Below are positions 9,736 to 21,393 of a stretch of 43,368 bases of DNA, in pieces (within the stretch, counting starts at the first letter, position 1; each line of letters opens with the position of its first letter). The notes beneath the pieces were generated by a model. The model was given only the letters and a program-made list of their open reading frames with translations, was not told where the DNA came from and did no database searches. This DNA is from Gnetum montanum (lineage: Eukaryota; Streptophyta; Gnetopsida; Gnetales; Gnetaceae). The stretch is from NCBI GenBank assembly GCA_015680685.1, contig MNCI01026391.1, forward strand, positions 30,567 to 73,934, read 5' to 3'. The position numbers and the translations under genes are program-made.

Positions 9736-11339
9736 TGACTAGAAGAGTTTGTAATTCTAGCCTAAATCTCTAGCTTTCCACCCTTTCCATCTTATTTCTC
9801 GAAGGTAGGTAATGTAGATCTGTAAAATCTGAAAAATAACTTATCCATGATATTTGACAAAATTTTACAGCTAACTATCAACCTAAAACTAACCCTTCTA
9901 TTTTTTTATTCAAGATTGGGATCAAACATGATTAAGGAATAAAATATGAATTTTCTAAATGCTATAATGTAAAATGCATCATAAAGTAAATTGTTGAAAA
10001 TAAAGTAAACTATTCCAAGTGTTGAAATGGAAACAATTAATCCTAATTTTATTGTTGAAATATTGAAGTATCCAAGTATATCATGCACTCAAATAAACGT
10101 TTTTACAATCAATTCTATCCATATTATAAACACTCATAGGAAAATTCGGCTAAGCCCTAAAGAAGAAAAATACAAGAGTTCGGCTACTAGAATGAAAAAA
10201 TGTATCATAAATATAGATAGTGTGCGCAATTATATAGGAAAAAGACTATACTATGTTAAGGCATATTTATCAATGAATCATAGAATGCATCAATAGGGCT
10301 ACATTAGTGCATGTTTGTTAATGCAATAAACTTATTGACTCTTCATCATACCCTAATGACTAATTGATGATGAAACAATTTTGTTAAAAACAACAATATC
10401 ATAGATGTAATATCATAGCCTAATATCCAATTTCATAGATAGGATGTAGTGGACTATGGACATGCCTATAAATACAAGTCTACCATCATGTCAAAAATAG
10501 TTTTTGGCCAATGCTTAGTGAAATTCTTGTAGGTTGTTTCCATAAAGCTAAAGTTAGCTATAAATTCCCATAGTGCAATGATTAACAATTGTACAATACC
10601 TTTATTTGAGTAGATTGTTCTTAGACATAATTCACAAATGGAAATAAATATTAAGATTTTTCTTCATCATTGTAGCATATCACATAGAATGAATTTTCTT
10701 TACTATGGTGTTTACTTTTAATCTATCATTTACATTTCCTTAGTCTTTTATCATTACCATGTTCATTGGTAAAGGTGGAATAAGTATGACTAGTTTCGAG
10801 TGTAAAGTATAATTTTTTAGTAATCCAATAGTGACTTTGCTTGATTTTCTCAGTAGTCAAGTTACCTACTAATCCCAATAATAAATACATAAGCCTAGGA
10901 TGTGTACCAAAAACTAGGAATGGATACTTATTACCATAAGCTAGAATAGCTTTACATTTTCATTATTCTCAATCAATAGAATTTATATCAATTTCCACTA
11001 TGTTAACACTTACCACACTTAAGATTCAACAAACTCATTTCATACTTCACTAACTCTAAATGAGAAGAAAATGATAAGAAACTTCTTATCAACTCACTAG
11101 TATACTTACATTATCCATCCAAGCATTACAATTATGTTACATGTGAATACATGTCACTTATACGGTTGAGTGTTGGAATACTATATCACTCATCACTAGT
11201 GCCATTACTAGGGATATGTCAATGTTTTCTAATTAGTTGATCTTACAAAATTTGTTGTATTAAATATTACCAAGTATATCTTCCATAGATAGAATAATTT
11301 TTCAAAACACATATACCTTTAATCATTAACCAAATTAAA
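9736..11339. other. AT-rich stretch without a recognised gene
   Basis: No RT, gag or host motif was seen on either strand. An 89-codon plus frame (10027-10296) has no family resemblance. A good TATA form (CCTATAAATACAAG, box 10467-10474) with a plausible transcript start near 10500 lies about 870 bases before the gag remnant at 11340 and may be the decayed 5' LTR promoter of that element. I could not match the region to sequence downstream of the gag. Confidence 0.35.
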
Positions 11340-12235
11340 ATGGCTTCTACATCAAAAGTAGAATCTTCTTGCTATTGATATTAACAAAAGTAATGTCAAA
11401 GCTTATATTGAAGAAAATTGGAATACATTGATGCAAATAAGAATATCATATGGTCATGTTGATTCTTATTATCCTAATTTCCAATCATTTTTCACCAAGA
11501 TGAATAATTTAAATAAAGATACTTACAAGAAAACATTATCTTATCACCAGAATGCTCAACACCATTTATGCTCTAGCTAGCCATCTTAAGAAAAAATCTT
11601 GGCCATGCATAAGAAGGGTACGAAGTTATGAAAAGCATGACTAGGTCATATCAACCAACAAAGGCTCAAGTAAGAAGAGATATTATTATGATAATAAGAT
11701 CTAAACAAGAGAAAGGAAAAAAGGCATCATATATAATTATCCTTACTGAGAAAGAAAATGAGCCATATAAAGCTAGAAAGTCTTCAAAGATTTATAGATC
11801 TAGGTATCAAATACTAGTAATATGTATTGAAGATATTGTAAAGAAAAAATTAAGTTTAGATCTTGCACAAATTCTTGGAAAATATGAGGTAGACTCTAGA
11901 CTTACAGGGAACTCAAGGTCTAAGATGTCCAACAGATCTGAAAGAGCTAAATCAAGAAGTCATAGCAGGAGAATCAACCAAAATCATTTACCAACTCCTC
12001 CATCCTTTTCACCACACTCATCAACAAACTTTAATAAGAAAGAACAAAGATCAAGGGATCATGACAAGAAAATGAGAAGGGATCATGAGGGACATATACA
12101 TAGGACAGACATCATCATGATGAAGATAGAGAGAGGGGAATCAAACATGAGAGAAGAGAAAATTATAAGCATTGGAGAGATCATCACTACAATAAAGCAT
12201 CTAAAATCAAAGACTATGAAGAACCTCTACTAGCC
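11340..12235 (+). pseudogene. N-terminal part of a degraded gypsy gag region
   Basis: An ATG in good context (AAAATGGCTTCTACATC) at 11340 opens a frame soon broken. Other frames carry NWNTLMQIRISYGHVDSYYP (about 11425) and, from 11628 to 12233, a 201-codon open frame, the longest in the window. That frame is very basic (Ser/Arg-rich, for example RAKSRSHSRR and RSRDHDKKMRRDHEGH), as in spacers before a gag core. It runs straight into the gag core. Because the coding signal jumps frame, the long ORF may be chance openness of an A-rich sequence rather than the ancestral frame. Confidence 0.4.
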
Positions 12236-12900
12236 ACCTAATGAATGACTAACATTAGGCAAGTAGTATACATACCTGCCAGATATTGAAGGGATAGTCA
12301 CATTAAGCCACTTGACATGAATAAAATTCTAATGTTTTAAGGAGGATATAATGAAGATCCACAATATTATCTTGAAGATTTCCATGATTCATGTGTTCTA
12401 TAGAATATAGAAAATAACTATTAGAAATTAAAGTTATTTTCTAGAACACTCATAAAAGAACTAGAATTCTAGTATAGATTCTTAAACCCAAAAGTAATTA
12501 GAAGATGGAGTACCATGTTTGAACTCTTCAAAGACAAATATAAAACTTATTGTAGAGTGTTATAACTAAGAAAAAGAATCCAAGAATGAAAATAAGTGTC
12601 ACATGAATCCCTTGATGTAGCAATGAGAAGATACTCTTCACTATTATATAGATGTCCATGCCATGAATTTTTCCAAGGAAATGATCATAACACATCATCA
12701 ATGGATCAAGGAATAAGAAAAAATAAATCCTTGGAGTATGTGCCCAAGGAAGAATATTAGAGATGATAGTTGATTGAATTCAATAATTTCTGGATCAAGT
12801 AATAAAAGAAGAAGAAGATTTGTGTAAAAGAGAATTAGCTAGAGAGTATAGTAGAGACCTTTCTACCAAACATGCAATCATTATTTTTGTTATCAACACT
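12236..12900 (+). pseudogene. Ty3/gypsy gag core (broken)
   Basis: Frame fragments follow the Retrotrans_gag pattern: GGYNEDPQYYLEDFHDSC (about 12341-12395), then KLKLFSRTLIKELEF (12429-12470), then YRFLNPKVIRRWSTMFELF and KDKYKTY (12475-12551). Gag would form the particle that packages element RNA. Stops interrupt every 20-40 codons. No protease, RT or integrase follows; instead a polypurine run appears at 12952, so the pol region seems to have been deleted. It is a different family from the chromovirus gag at 21394. Confidence 0.6.
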
Positions 12901-12950
12901 CATGTCAATAATATCATACATTGCATCGAGTATAAACATGTTATTTGTTT

Positions 12951-12960
12951 AGGGGGGACT
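12951..12960 (+). other. Polypurine-tract-like run
   Basis: AGGGGGGACT after a T-rich run (TTATTTGTTT) is the typical form of a plus-strand priming tract just before a 3' LTR. If so, the LTR starts near 12962 (TATGTAATTG). Confidence 0.4.
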
Positions 12961-13968
12961 ATGTAATTGTATTTTTTATTTATAAATTATGATACTTTAA
13001 GGCACTGGTTTCTAGGGAATGTACTTGTATGCTTGTTTATGCTACATTGTGGATTGATGATTCCTTAAAGCACTAGTTATGAGTAAGCTATGAATATGTA
13101 CATATTAGTATTATTTATGGGCATTAGTTATGGTAGATCCTAGTTATGTATGCATATAGATGTGTCTTATGATTGGCAATGTGGTAGTATAATTATGTGG
13201 TGCTAGTAGGATGAACTATGTATATTATATGAATGGTCATGAAAATGGCTATTTTCATTTTGATGTTGTTAGAGTGGGTATTGTAAAATAATAAATTGTA
13301 TGATTGAATACAAATGTGATATTTAAAATGCTTGTTATTACATGAGATGTATTAACCATATTGGAAGTTACTCAACATATCCCACACCTCTCTTCCAACA
13401 CAATATTAGACTTCAAATGTACAAGGGATATATAAAAGTTACCATTAAATATTGTATTGACCTCTTTTTTATGTAGGAGATGAAGCTATATGCTTAGTAG
13501 GCCAACAAACCTAAGGGAGGCTATGGAGTCCTTTCTTCCATATTCTTATGTTTCTTATTATATATTTTTATGAGAGAGGCTAAAGTATTAATTGATGGTA
13601 TAGGTCTAGATAGTTCATGAGCTATTGATTACTTGTATAGTGTATATATGATGTACATATTGACAGGATATGTATTAGACATCTTGACTTATGTGTTATG
13701 TTATTTTAGGCCGGATGTATGTATGGTTTGAAAATGTACTTTAGTAGTTTTGTTTATGATACAACATTTTGGTTTATATGCATATATATATCTTGGTGTA
13801 TGTATGTGTATTTATATCACACATTATTAGTTTATACATAAGATTTTTATGAAATGGTTTATAGCTTTCCACTGTATTTTTTCTATCTACTCATGCATGA
13901 CATGTTGTGATTCCATATATATGCTAGTATATGGTTCATTTCTACAGTAAGCTTGGGTTAGATATCAA
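12961..13968 (+). other. Possible degraded 3' LTR
   Basis: No gene. The stretch is T/A/G-rich with repeated short words (TTATG, ATGTA, GTTATGG). It sits between the priming tract at 12951 and the G-rich block at 13969, the place expected for a 3' LTR of the gag element. The end (GATATCAAGGGG) resembles another priming tract. No matching 5' copy was found by eye in 9736-11339, so this stays tentative. Confidence 0.3.
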
Positions 13969-14018
13969 GGGGAGGGGGGGGCGTGGCGCGGTGGGTGGGT
14001 GAGGGGGTTGTGGGGGTA
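13969..14018 (+). other. G-rich tract with G-quadruplex potential
   Basis: Fifty bases are about three-quarters G inside strongly AT-rich DNA. Four G runs with short loops (13993-13995, 13997-13999, 14003-14007, 14012-14016; loops T, TGA, TTGT) meet the usual quadruplex pattern, and more G runs lie just upstream. On the other side begins the RNase H end of a minus-strand copia fragment, so the tract lies at the junction of two opposed elements. Confidence 0.75.
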
Positions 14019-14021
14019 TGT

Positions 14022-15300
14022 TACACTGAGCTACACAAAACTACAATTGGATTCTCCATGAGATACCACTAAAGAGACTAATCACATACCCACTAGTTAA
14101 TTTTTTTAATTAGCTAAAACCTTACCATAATTAGCATTCACATAGCCCTGTACAAAGCATGAATTACTTTAATAACAAGTACCAAAGTTCACAATATCAT
14201 AGGGATACTAGAAGACTCATTATGTAATGATCTATTGTTATTTCTCTAGATTGGACATATACTTGCTAATTTTTTTTAACAATATATATAATATTAGATC
14301 TAGTATTGATAATCACACACAACAAATTTCTGATAGTACTATTATATGAAATTCTTATCATGAGATACCTTTCTTCTTTTGGGATTATTTAATTGAAAAT
14401 TTCATTTGAATTTCACAAGGTGTAGTTACCAACTTGCAATCTTACATATCAATTTTTTTCAACATATATAGATTGTCCAAGAAAAAGCCTCTTTTGTTAA
14501 TAGTGTCTCATCAAAATTTCATTCCTAAAATTTTCTTATGCAACACCAAGATTTTCTTTTAAAAACAAAAATCTAAAACTGAGAAAGGATTTGACTGCTT
14601 AATTTCATGGATGTCACTTTTATCATTCTTCTTAATTTTATATACATTACTTTTATCAATTCATATATGTCATTTTTTTGTTATCAATGTCTATCACTTC
14701 TTACTATTAATATGTCACCAACATATAATAATATAATAATATGGTTTTTATTTATTCAATTTACATACACACACAAGTCCTCTAGCCTTCGGATAATACT
14801 TTCAACATACATATGAGTCCTCTAGGACTATTCCAAGACATTTGACATAAATACAACTCCTCCCTTATGCCACGAACTTCAACATAAAAAAAAGTCTTCT
14901 ACACTTATGCCAAGACTTTTGATATGCAAGTCTGATAGGTTAAAGTTGGGAGTCTTGATACTCATTCAAGGAAATGAAAAGACTCAACATGTGGTTAACA
15001 AATATTTTATTTCACATCCTTGGTGTATGTTCAAAAACCATTTGCTTCTTTCTTTTAGTATCTCCCTAACATTACCATTGAGGAAGAAAATTTTTTTCAC
15101 ATCCATTTGTTCTAGATATAAGTTGCTACGTTAATAGTAAGGATCTAAGAGATGTTAGCTCTATTACAAGGGAGAAAATTTTATCATAATCATTTCCTTC
15201 AAGGAAATTAATCCATTTCCATGAATGGCTGAAATATCAACATCCATGGCTTTCTTCCACTCTTAATGATAGAAATTCATTCTCTCATTCTATAGTTTGC
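14022..15300 (-). pseudogene. Ty1/copia RT-RNase H (broken), minus strand
   Basis: Minus-strand frames carry the copia pol order. Near 15190-15100 is a block ending in LTSLRSLLLT and then QMDVKKIFFLNGNVREI, the copia QMDVKTAFLNG motif. At about 14820-14710 is YVESIIRRLEDLCVYVN followed by LLYVGDILIVRS, where YVGD replaces the catalytic YVDD. At about 14430-14380 is IDMxDCKLVTTPCEIQMKFS. At about 14260 is SKYMSNLEK, and at 14090-14040 TSGYVISLFSGISWRIQL, an RNase H end. Stops and shifts are frequent. It ends against the G-rich tract at 14018. Upstream integrase was not recognised. Confidence 0.75.
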
Positions 15301-16863
15301 ATTCGTCATCCTGTTTGCTAGGGAGAAATTTCCTAGCTAAGGGATGAAGACTTTCTAAAAAATTCAAGCTTATGTAAATAACAATTTATGTTTATGTTAG
15401 TTACATTATGCTCATATGTCATGATAGAAAACATTTGTCTATGCAATGTTGGAATTTCAAAATTTTAGTAAATACTCTCTAATTCCAAATCTATGCTTCA
15501 CAAGATTTAGAATCTTAGAAGCATAAAATCACATGAACATTAACTACAAATTTTGGGTGTATTTGAAACTATTTTTTATGACTCACAAAGAAATTATAGT
15601 AAATAAAATTATAATTAAAGATTTCTACTCATAAAGTATTAAATTTAAGTTGCAAAACTATGTTACGAATTGCACTCAATTCCTAATAATTTGGGTAGAA
15701 TCGATCAAGCATAGGTCTAAATATATTTACTTATAGTTAAAAGGTATTATCACTATAAATAATTGAAAAATATTATTATTAAAAACATAGATCCAAAGAA
15801 ATTTGAAATCAACATTAAATGTTATATTATAACTTAAATTTTAGTCATGAATAAAAATTATAAAAATAGAAAAATATTATTTATCATATGTGGAGTAAAG
15901 ACGTATCGTATGTGGATGTTAAGGTTAGAAAATAAGGAGGAGGGGACACAAAGTATGTACAACTTACACCATCATTTTGTAGTTGGGATTGTTATGCTTT
16001 TTCTGTGCTCTACTCAAAGTACTTATCATCATCTTTCCAAATTTCATCCCACTATGTACACTCAAAGAACTATCAATAAAAATGAAAACATGATCATCAT
16101 CATAGTCTTGTCTTAAAAAAATCAACAAATATAAGTTAAGGACCAAAATATCAGCCAAATAAATACAAATAAAGAGTAATAAAGTCATGAAACTTGCTTG
16201 CAAACATTGTCATGGCTATTTTATTAATGAAACTTATCTATTTCTCACTCTAGCTAAGTTCTAACCCTACCTTATGCATGTGTTTGAGCATCTTAGATTT
16301 AGGAAATTTTATCTTTGAGTATGAAATAAGATAACAAACAAAAGTGCATGAGATCATCTCCACCACATATGCTTTCAATTTAATTTAAAATTTAAAATTG
16401 ATATTTAATGCATTTAAAATAAGAAAGAAAAAAATATAAATAATTAAATTTAATTTATATCTTTAACATAAATAATCCTATTTTAAAATATTATATTATA
16501 AATTTTTTAATTTACATCCCTTTTACAAAATCAAGATAATCCATGAATCCTACTCATTTGATATAAGTTAATGTTAACCATTTACTTCAAAGTTAAGCCT
16601 TGGAATCATGGCTATGTGATTAAGAAAATGTAAGTTACAAAATCTCAAATAAGGATATATACCAGAAATTATCAATTTCTAATAATTCATTCATATAATC
16701 TTCAAAAATGATTTCTTTTTCCCTAGTTGATGTTGCCTGTTATTAGAGCATCGACCTTGATTAAACCTTGAAAGTGATTTTTCCCAAATAAGAATCAAAC
16801 ACAAGCTTCCTAGTTTTTTTTTTCTATCTAACATCATAATTCATGCTACAAATTTACCTTCAC
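15301..16863. other. AT-rich stretch without a recognised gene
   Basis: Nothing codable is recognised. The 15847-16203 overlapping frames on both strands lack any motif. It probably holds the degraded 5' part of the minus-strand copia element plus older DNA. It ends with the target-site base group TTCAC (16859-16863) before the chromovirus LTR. Confidence 0.3.
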
Positions 16864-17372
16864 TATAACATCCTATCCATTGTTAAGGGTGGAAAAAATT
16901 GTAAACAATGTAATTAACCTTTAAATGAAGGGGTACCTCATTATGAGGATTTATAATTATTCATGTAACTTTTGGGAAATAGTTTCACCTATGCCATTTA
17001 AGGTTGGGGTTAGAGATGGTACCAAACATGGAGTTGTAGAGCTAGGAGAGGTAAGTAATGGGGGTTAGGTAAAGTAGGACAAAAAGGGACTAATTACCCC
17101 TTTGGAAAGATAGCCTTACCATGGTAGTAGTGCTAGATTGCCTCTAAGGCTTAGGTTGCATGGAAATATAACCCATAGGGCATTATAGTACTCTATTCTA
17201 TTAATATAATTTTTCCATTTTCCTCTTTTCATTCTTTAGTACTAATTATTTATTTACTAATTTATTTATTTATTAAATATTTATAATGTTTTCAAAATAT
17301 TATCTAAGAAAATGGTGAATGTAATAAATTTAGCAACTGTACATTTACGACATCTAGGAATGGGATGTTACA
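16864..17372 (+). repeat. 5' LTR of the chromovirus
   Basis: The LTR starts TATAACATCC (TG start decayed to TA) and ends GGGATGTTACA. It shares long blocks with 25971-26466: TTGTTAAGGGTG, AATTGTAAACAATGTAATTAA, CCTATGCCATTTAAGG, GAGAGGTAAGTAATGGG, GATAGCCT...ACCATGG, AATAAATTTAGCAA and TACGACATCT. Confidence 0.92.
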
Positions 17373-17375
17373 TTT

Positions 17376-17387
17376 TGTATCAGAGTA
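17376..17387 (+). other. Primer-binding site (initiator Met-tRNA type)
   Basis: TGTATCAGAGTA, three bases after the LTR, matches TGGTATCAGAGC, the complement of the initiator Met-tRNA 3' end, at 10 of 12 positions. Minus-strand DNA synthesis would start here. Confidence 0.8.
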
Positions 17388-17399
17388 AACCATGATTTA

Positions 17400-17640
17400 G
17401 AAACCTAAATGGAAGAAAAACATTATTTTATTATTATTGTTATTATAGAACACAAATACATTTAAGTAAAATAACAAAATGAAAGAAAATATTATTTTAT
17501 TTTATTTTATTTTGTAATAAAGGAATAGTGAAAGGAAGTACATCTAAGTAGCATATAGAAAACGAAGAATAGGGGAAAGAAGACAAATGTGAAACATGTA
17601 AAGAAAGCAACTGTGATTATTTGTTACGACCAAATGACTT
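17400..17640 (+). repeat. AT microsatellites after the primer site
   Basis: Runs of (TTA)n (about 17420-17448) and (TTTTA)n (about 17490-17513) occur in a purine-rich leader with no gag motif. The downstream end of the antisense gene lies about here. Confidence 0.5.
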
Positions 17641-19765
17641 AAGAAAACCATCTTCAATTTTAACTCTCTTTCTTCAGTAGTAGCATCTATCTTACTAAGC
17701 ACTAGCTTGCATTCATCCATTCAACCAGTCCATTACATAATTGTTTAATGTATTTGGTCACATGTCTTATTGTAGCTATTGATTTCTCCTTTCTTTTAAG
17801 TTTAGTCTTCAACATATCTATTTGTATCAATCGATCATCCATGTCCTTTTTCTATTCCTTCTCCTTTCTCTGTAGAAACAAGATTTAGATTATTAGTTAT
17901 AAGTAAATAAATACAAGAAAAAAAGTATTACCTGAAATTGATCATTGTCAATTTGGAGGAACCATTCATGAGTCTCCAAATGGTGAGCATAGCTTGTTGC
18001 ACTCTCCAACTCTCCTAAGATTTTCTATAGATCTTTTACAGCATTTGTTTCATTCTCAGGAATTGATTGCAAAGATGATGGAACCCCAGCCTATATTAAA
18101 TCATAATCCACCTTGAAATTTTATGATTGAGATTTCCATAGATGGTAGAAACCATCATGAATAGAATAGTGTTTGTTATCAAAGATTCGCTAACTAATGT
18201 GCTCAAGAAGCACAAGTTTTTCTTCAACAATCACCACTATCTTTCCCATTGAACAAGAAGAACCTCAGATAGAAAAAGAAGAAACCACTAGAATGGACTT
18301 AGAAAATGATGTCGGTGCTGCTTATGGAAGGGAACCTCTTCCAAGCATTGTAGAAAAAGAAGGCATGACTGCTAATCTAGGTGGTATAAGGTGAGTCTAT
18401 TCATAAGTAGTACCTACATCATCTTTGTTCATCTCTTGGATAAAATACCACCACTCCATAGACATTTGCAACACAAAAAAAATCAACACCATACAAAGGA
18501 AAGAGGGAGGTATTCAAACATTTAAATTACTAAAACTTACCTCTAGCTTCTTTCCTTTATCTGGTCTTGAGCTTTGTTGAGTTTTTTAGGATTTTTGTTA
18601 AGCCTATTGTTGGGTTTATTGTCTTATAACTACGGGACCACAAGAACTTTTCCCAATACGTTGCCTCTACAAAAGGAAATGTATTAAAAAAAGACATTAA
18701 AATAAGTTACTTATATTTTAATATATACCTTGGAAGTGAAAAGTGTGATTTATTCTTGTGGTTAAATTGTACCAAAGGTAGAAGTACCTTAAACTTCTTT
18801 AACTTGTGTAGCTCCAACACTTTGCATTGGTTCATTTTACAACCTAAATTGCACTATCAAATACATAAAATAAAAATATAATTAACAAAAAAGGAAATAA
18901 TAGTAACATGAAAATACCTCATTGATTTCCTCCTAATTCTAAGCATATTGTAAAGCCAATTGATTTTTCTTGGCATCCATAATCTTACTTCTTATAACTC
19001 TCTCATCTTCAAGAAATTCAAGGCATAACCTAGGATTGTAACAAGTAAAATTTTTTTCTAGATGGCCATAACTTAAGATCATACACATGAACAAGGGTAT
19101 ACAACATAGGGTATAATATTTTTAAGGATTTTTCTAGGCAACAATAATTTCAATCATGGCATTATACCAGGAAAAGAAACAAAACAATGACCAATCATAA
19201 ATTCTACCAATTATGCTACCATGAAGTATAAAAATAGAATAAGAGCTAACATAGTATTGTTGTCTATACCATAAAACCTTGCTACTAATAAATAGACATA
19301 AATCAAAGTGAGCCTCATTAATGAAATCTCCATGACTAAATTAGCTTTTACCAATGGCAGAATCAGTAACAAAATCAAATAATTCTTTCTTGCTAAAAGA
19401 TTTAAATTTTTGGGAAGAAGTTGAAGGAATTAAAGGATCCTATCCTTGTTGAAAACCTAAGGCTACTTGAATATTAAGAGGAATGATTGTTATTTCTTCA
19501 AAAACTAAATCGGAAGTGGAACCTTTTTTAGTATTGTGCTATTCACACCATTCCATAAGAATGCCTTTACAATGGGAAAGCTTAAAAATAGGGAAAACAA
19601 GTAAACCATCTAACCTAGAAGAGGTAAGATACAAGAAACCTCATTCCCAAGTAAGCTATGAACATGATCAAAAGTAGAGAGTACATTATTTTGATGTAAA
19701 ATAATAGTGGAAAACTGAGAGCTATCTGAAATAGTTTGAGGTGAAGCTTGACATTTGGGAGCCAT
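17640..19765 (-). pseudogene. Antisense multi-exon gene inside the chromovirus
   Basis: The minus strand carries a gene-like structure. ATG is at 19765 (context CATCATGGC; MAPKCQASPQ). Exon-like blocks are 19765-18918, 18853-18729, 18666-18541, 18465-17932 and 17869-about 17640. Intron starts are GTATTT, GTATAT, GTAAGT and GTAATA. Intron ends include TTTGATAG, CCTTTTGTAG and TTTCTACAG; the third is TGTTGCAA, with AG lost. Blocks 3 to 5 join in phase 0. Together they would give roughly 600 residues: FDLCLFISSKVLWYRQQYY in exon 1, a Gln-rich exon 3, and a Glu/Lys-rich probable coiled coil in exon 5 (DRLIQIDMLKTKLKRKEK). A frameshift near 19615 and many Gln-to-stop changes break it. I do not recognise the family. 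Antisense accessory ORFs are known in some plant gypsy elements; a nested transposon or captured gene is possible. Confidence 0.6.
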
Positions 19766-19870
19766 GATGAAGATGGTTAGAGTTCTTTGATGATAAAAAA
19801 TATTCAAGATTCTCTATTATCAATTTTTTATTGATATTAAGTGGTGATGGGCAAGTCATCCTTCTTCTCA

Positions 19871-19878
19871 TATTTATA
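19871..19878 (-). promoter_or_regulatory. TATA box of the antisense gene
   Basis: The minus strand reads TATAAATA in TGTATTATAAATATGAG, 106 bases upstream of the ATG at 19765. A transcript start near 19842 would leave a 5' leader of about 75 bases. Position and sequence suit a plant RNA polymerase II core promoter. Confidence 0.55.
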
Positions 19879-19889
19879 ATACAATCATA

Positions 19890-20376
19890 GAAATTTTAGT
19901 AAACGTAAAGAGAAAGTTATAACTTAAGATAACCAAAGATTTAATAAAAACTAATGTATATGGTTTTTAAAGAAAAAGCTAAGATTCACATTTTGCATTT
20001 TAAGATTTATAGGTTTACTAAAATGAAATTATCTATAGTTTAACTTAAATTACTCTCTGAGATGATTCCAACGGTACTAATTTCATCAATATTTGACTTA
20101 CAACTTGAAATATATGGTAATTCTCAAGTTAGATGAAATTTTTAAAAAATTTAATTAATTTAAATGATTTTTTTAATTTAAATTTTCCTTAAAAATGGGA
20201 AGGTAGAAGGTCTGTCTATTGTTGCTACTTCATGTCACATCACAACTACCTATCGCCATGTTATGCCATGTCTGCGTGTACTACCGTGTCATGCTTGCCA
20301 CTACCACTGTGGTATTTGCCACTGCTACCAACCTCCCACCTACCCGTTGCCTACCATGCACAACACCAATAATACC
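19890..20376. other. Upstream region of the antisense gene
   Basis: AT-rich DNA changes to a C-rich stretch at about 20225-20370 (words CTACC, TGCCACTACC, GTTGCCTACC). No frame with a motif. It may be the outer promoter of the antisense gene. Confidence 0.3.
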
Positions 20377-20530
20377 TTTAGCACCACTGATAACCACCTT
20401 TAGCACTATCAATAACTGCCTCTAGCACCACTGATAACTGCCTTTAGCACCACCATTAACTGCCTCTAGTGCCATTGAAAACCACCTCTAGTGCCACTAA
20501 TCACCACTTTTAGCATAACTAATAAATACC
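20377..20530 (+). repeat. 22-bp minisatellite, seven copies
   Basis: Seven tandem units of exactly 22 bases with consensus near TTTAGCACCACTGATAACTGCC start at 20377, 20399, 20421, 20443, 20465, 20487 and 20509. A weaker eighth unit (20531-20555) has a 3-base insertion. Units alternate TTTAG and TCTAG starts. The period is not a multiple of three, so it does not encode a peptide repeat. Confidence 0.9.
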
Positions 20531-20555
20531 TCTTCAAACATCATTGATAACCACC

Positions 20556-21393
20556 TCTCTACATGCTAGCCCTAAAATGCGCCACACAAGCCTAGTCAAG
20601 GGTTGCAAGGACACCATGATTGATCGCACTAGCCAAAGGAAAGACCACACCGACCACACAATGGGCCACATGGACCATGCTAACTTAGAAGAGGGTTGTG
20701 TAGACCTTGGAATGGGTTGTCCATTAGTATACAGAAAATCCAAATTTTTTTCAACAACTAATAGGAATTTTGGAATTCTCATCAGCTAATGAAAAAATTT
20801 GAAAAAATAATTTATGCTCATACTCATTAATTTAAATTAAAAATGTGTACAATTATTTAGAAAAATTTGAATTGGTACCTTGGTAACAAGGGGAATTCTA
20901 GAGTAGAAGTAGGATGGGTGACCTCTTGGGAAGTTTTGAAAAACATGCAAGTTTTGTAAATTTAAAATGACTATAACTTTTGAATCCCGAGTCCATTTTC
21001 AACCAAAAAAAAATTGATTCCAACAGATATAAATCTTCCAAACTTAATGAAACTATCAGATTTAGCTTTTGTATTATAGAAAATTAGCATTTTAATCTAT
21101 TTTTTAAGGTCCTAAAAAATTAGGATTCAATACTTAATAAGAAATCCATGATAGTTTCAACTTCTTCTGTAACTAACCAACAATTTTGAATCCTATGAAA
21201 AGGGCCATAGAAGATAAGAATTCTCAACATACCTAATTTCTTCAACTTACCAATGTCTAGAACCCAAAGAATAAATTGGAGATAAATGGAAGCTTGAGTC
21301 AATGACTGAATGAATTCCCTTAAAGGTCAAATGAATAAGATCATGGGTGTTCAAGAATAACTTTGTCACTCAAACTAGGGGTTTTGGATAGAG
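20556..21393. other. Unassigned internal stretch before gag
   Basis: Overlapping frames of about 80 codons on both strands at 20534-20789 are open because this piece is less AT-rich. The plus one has a His/Asp/Met-rich run (DHTDHTMGHMDH) of no known family. The remainder to 21393 shows nothing identifiable. Confidence 0.3.

Noticed and set aside
11628-12233. Longest ORF as a stand-alone host gene
   Set aside because: It sits directly upstream of a gypsy gag core, coding signals occur in other frames too, and the composition is simple A-rich; a gag-region remnant is more likely.
20377-20530. CRISPR-like array
   Set aside because: The 22-base units abut without spacers, so this is a minisatellite; the genome is also eukaryotic.
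20534-20789. Overlapping 80-codon ORFs on both strands
   Set aside because: No motif on either strand. Both are open only because this piece is less AT-rich.
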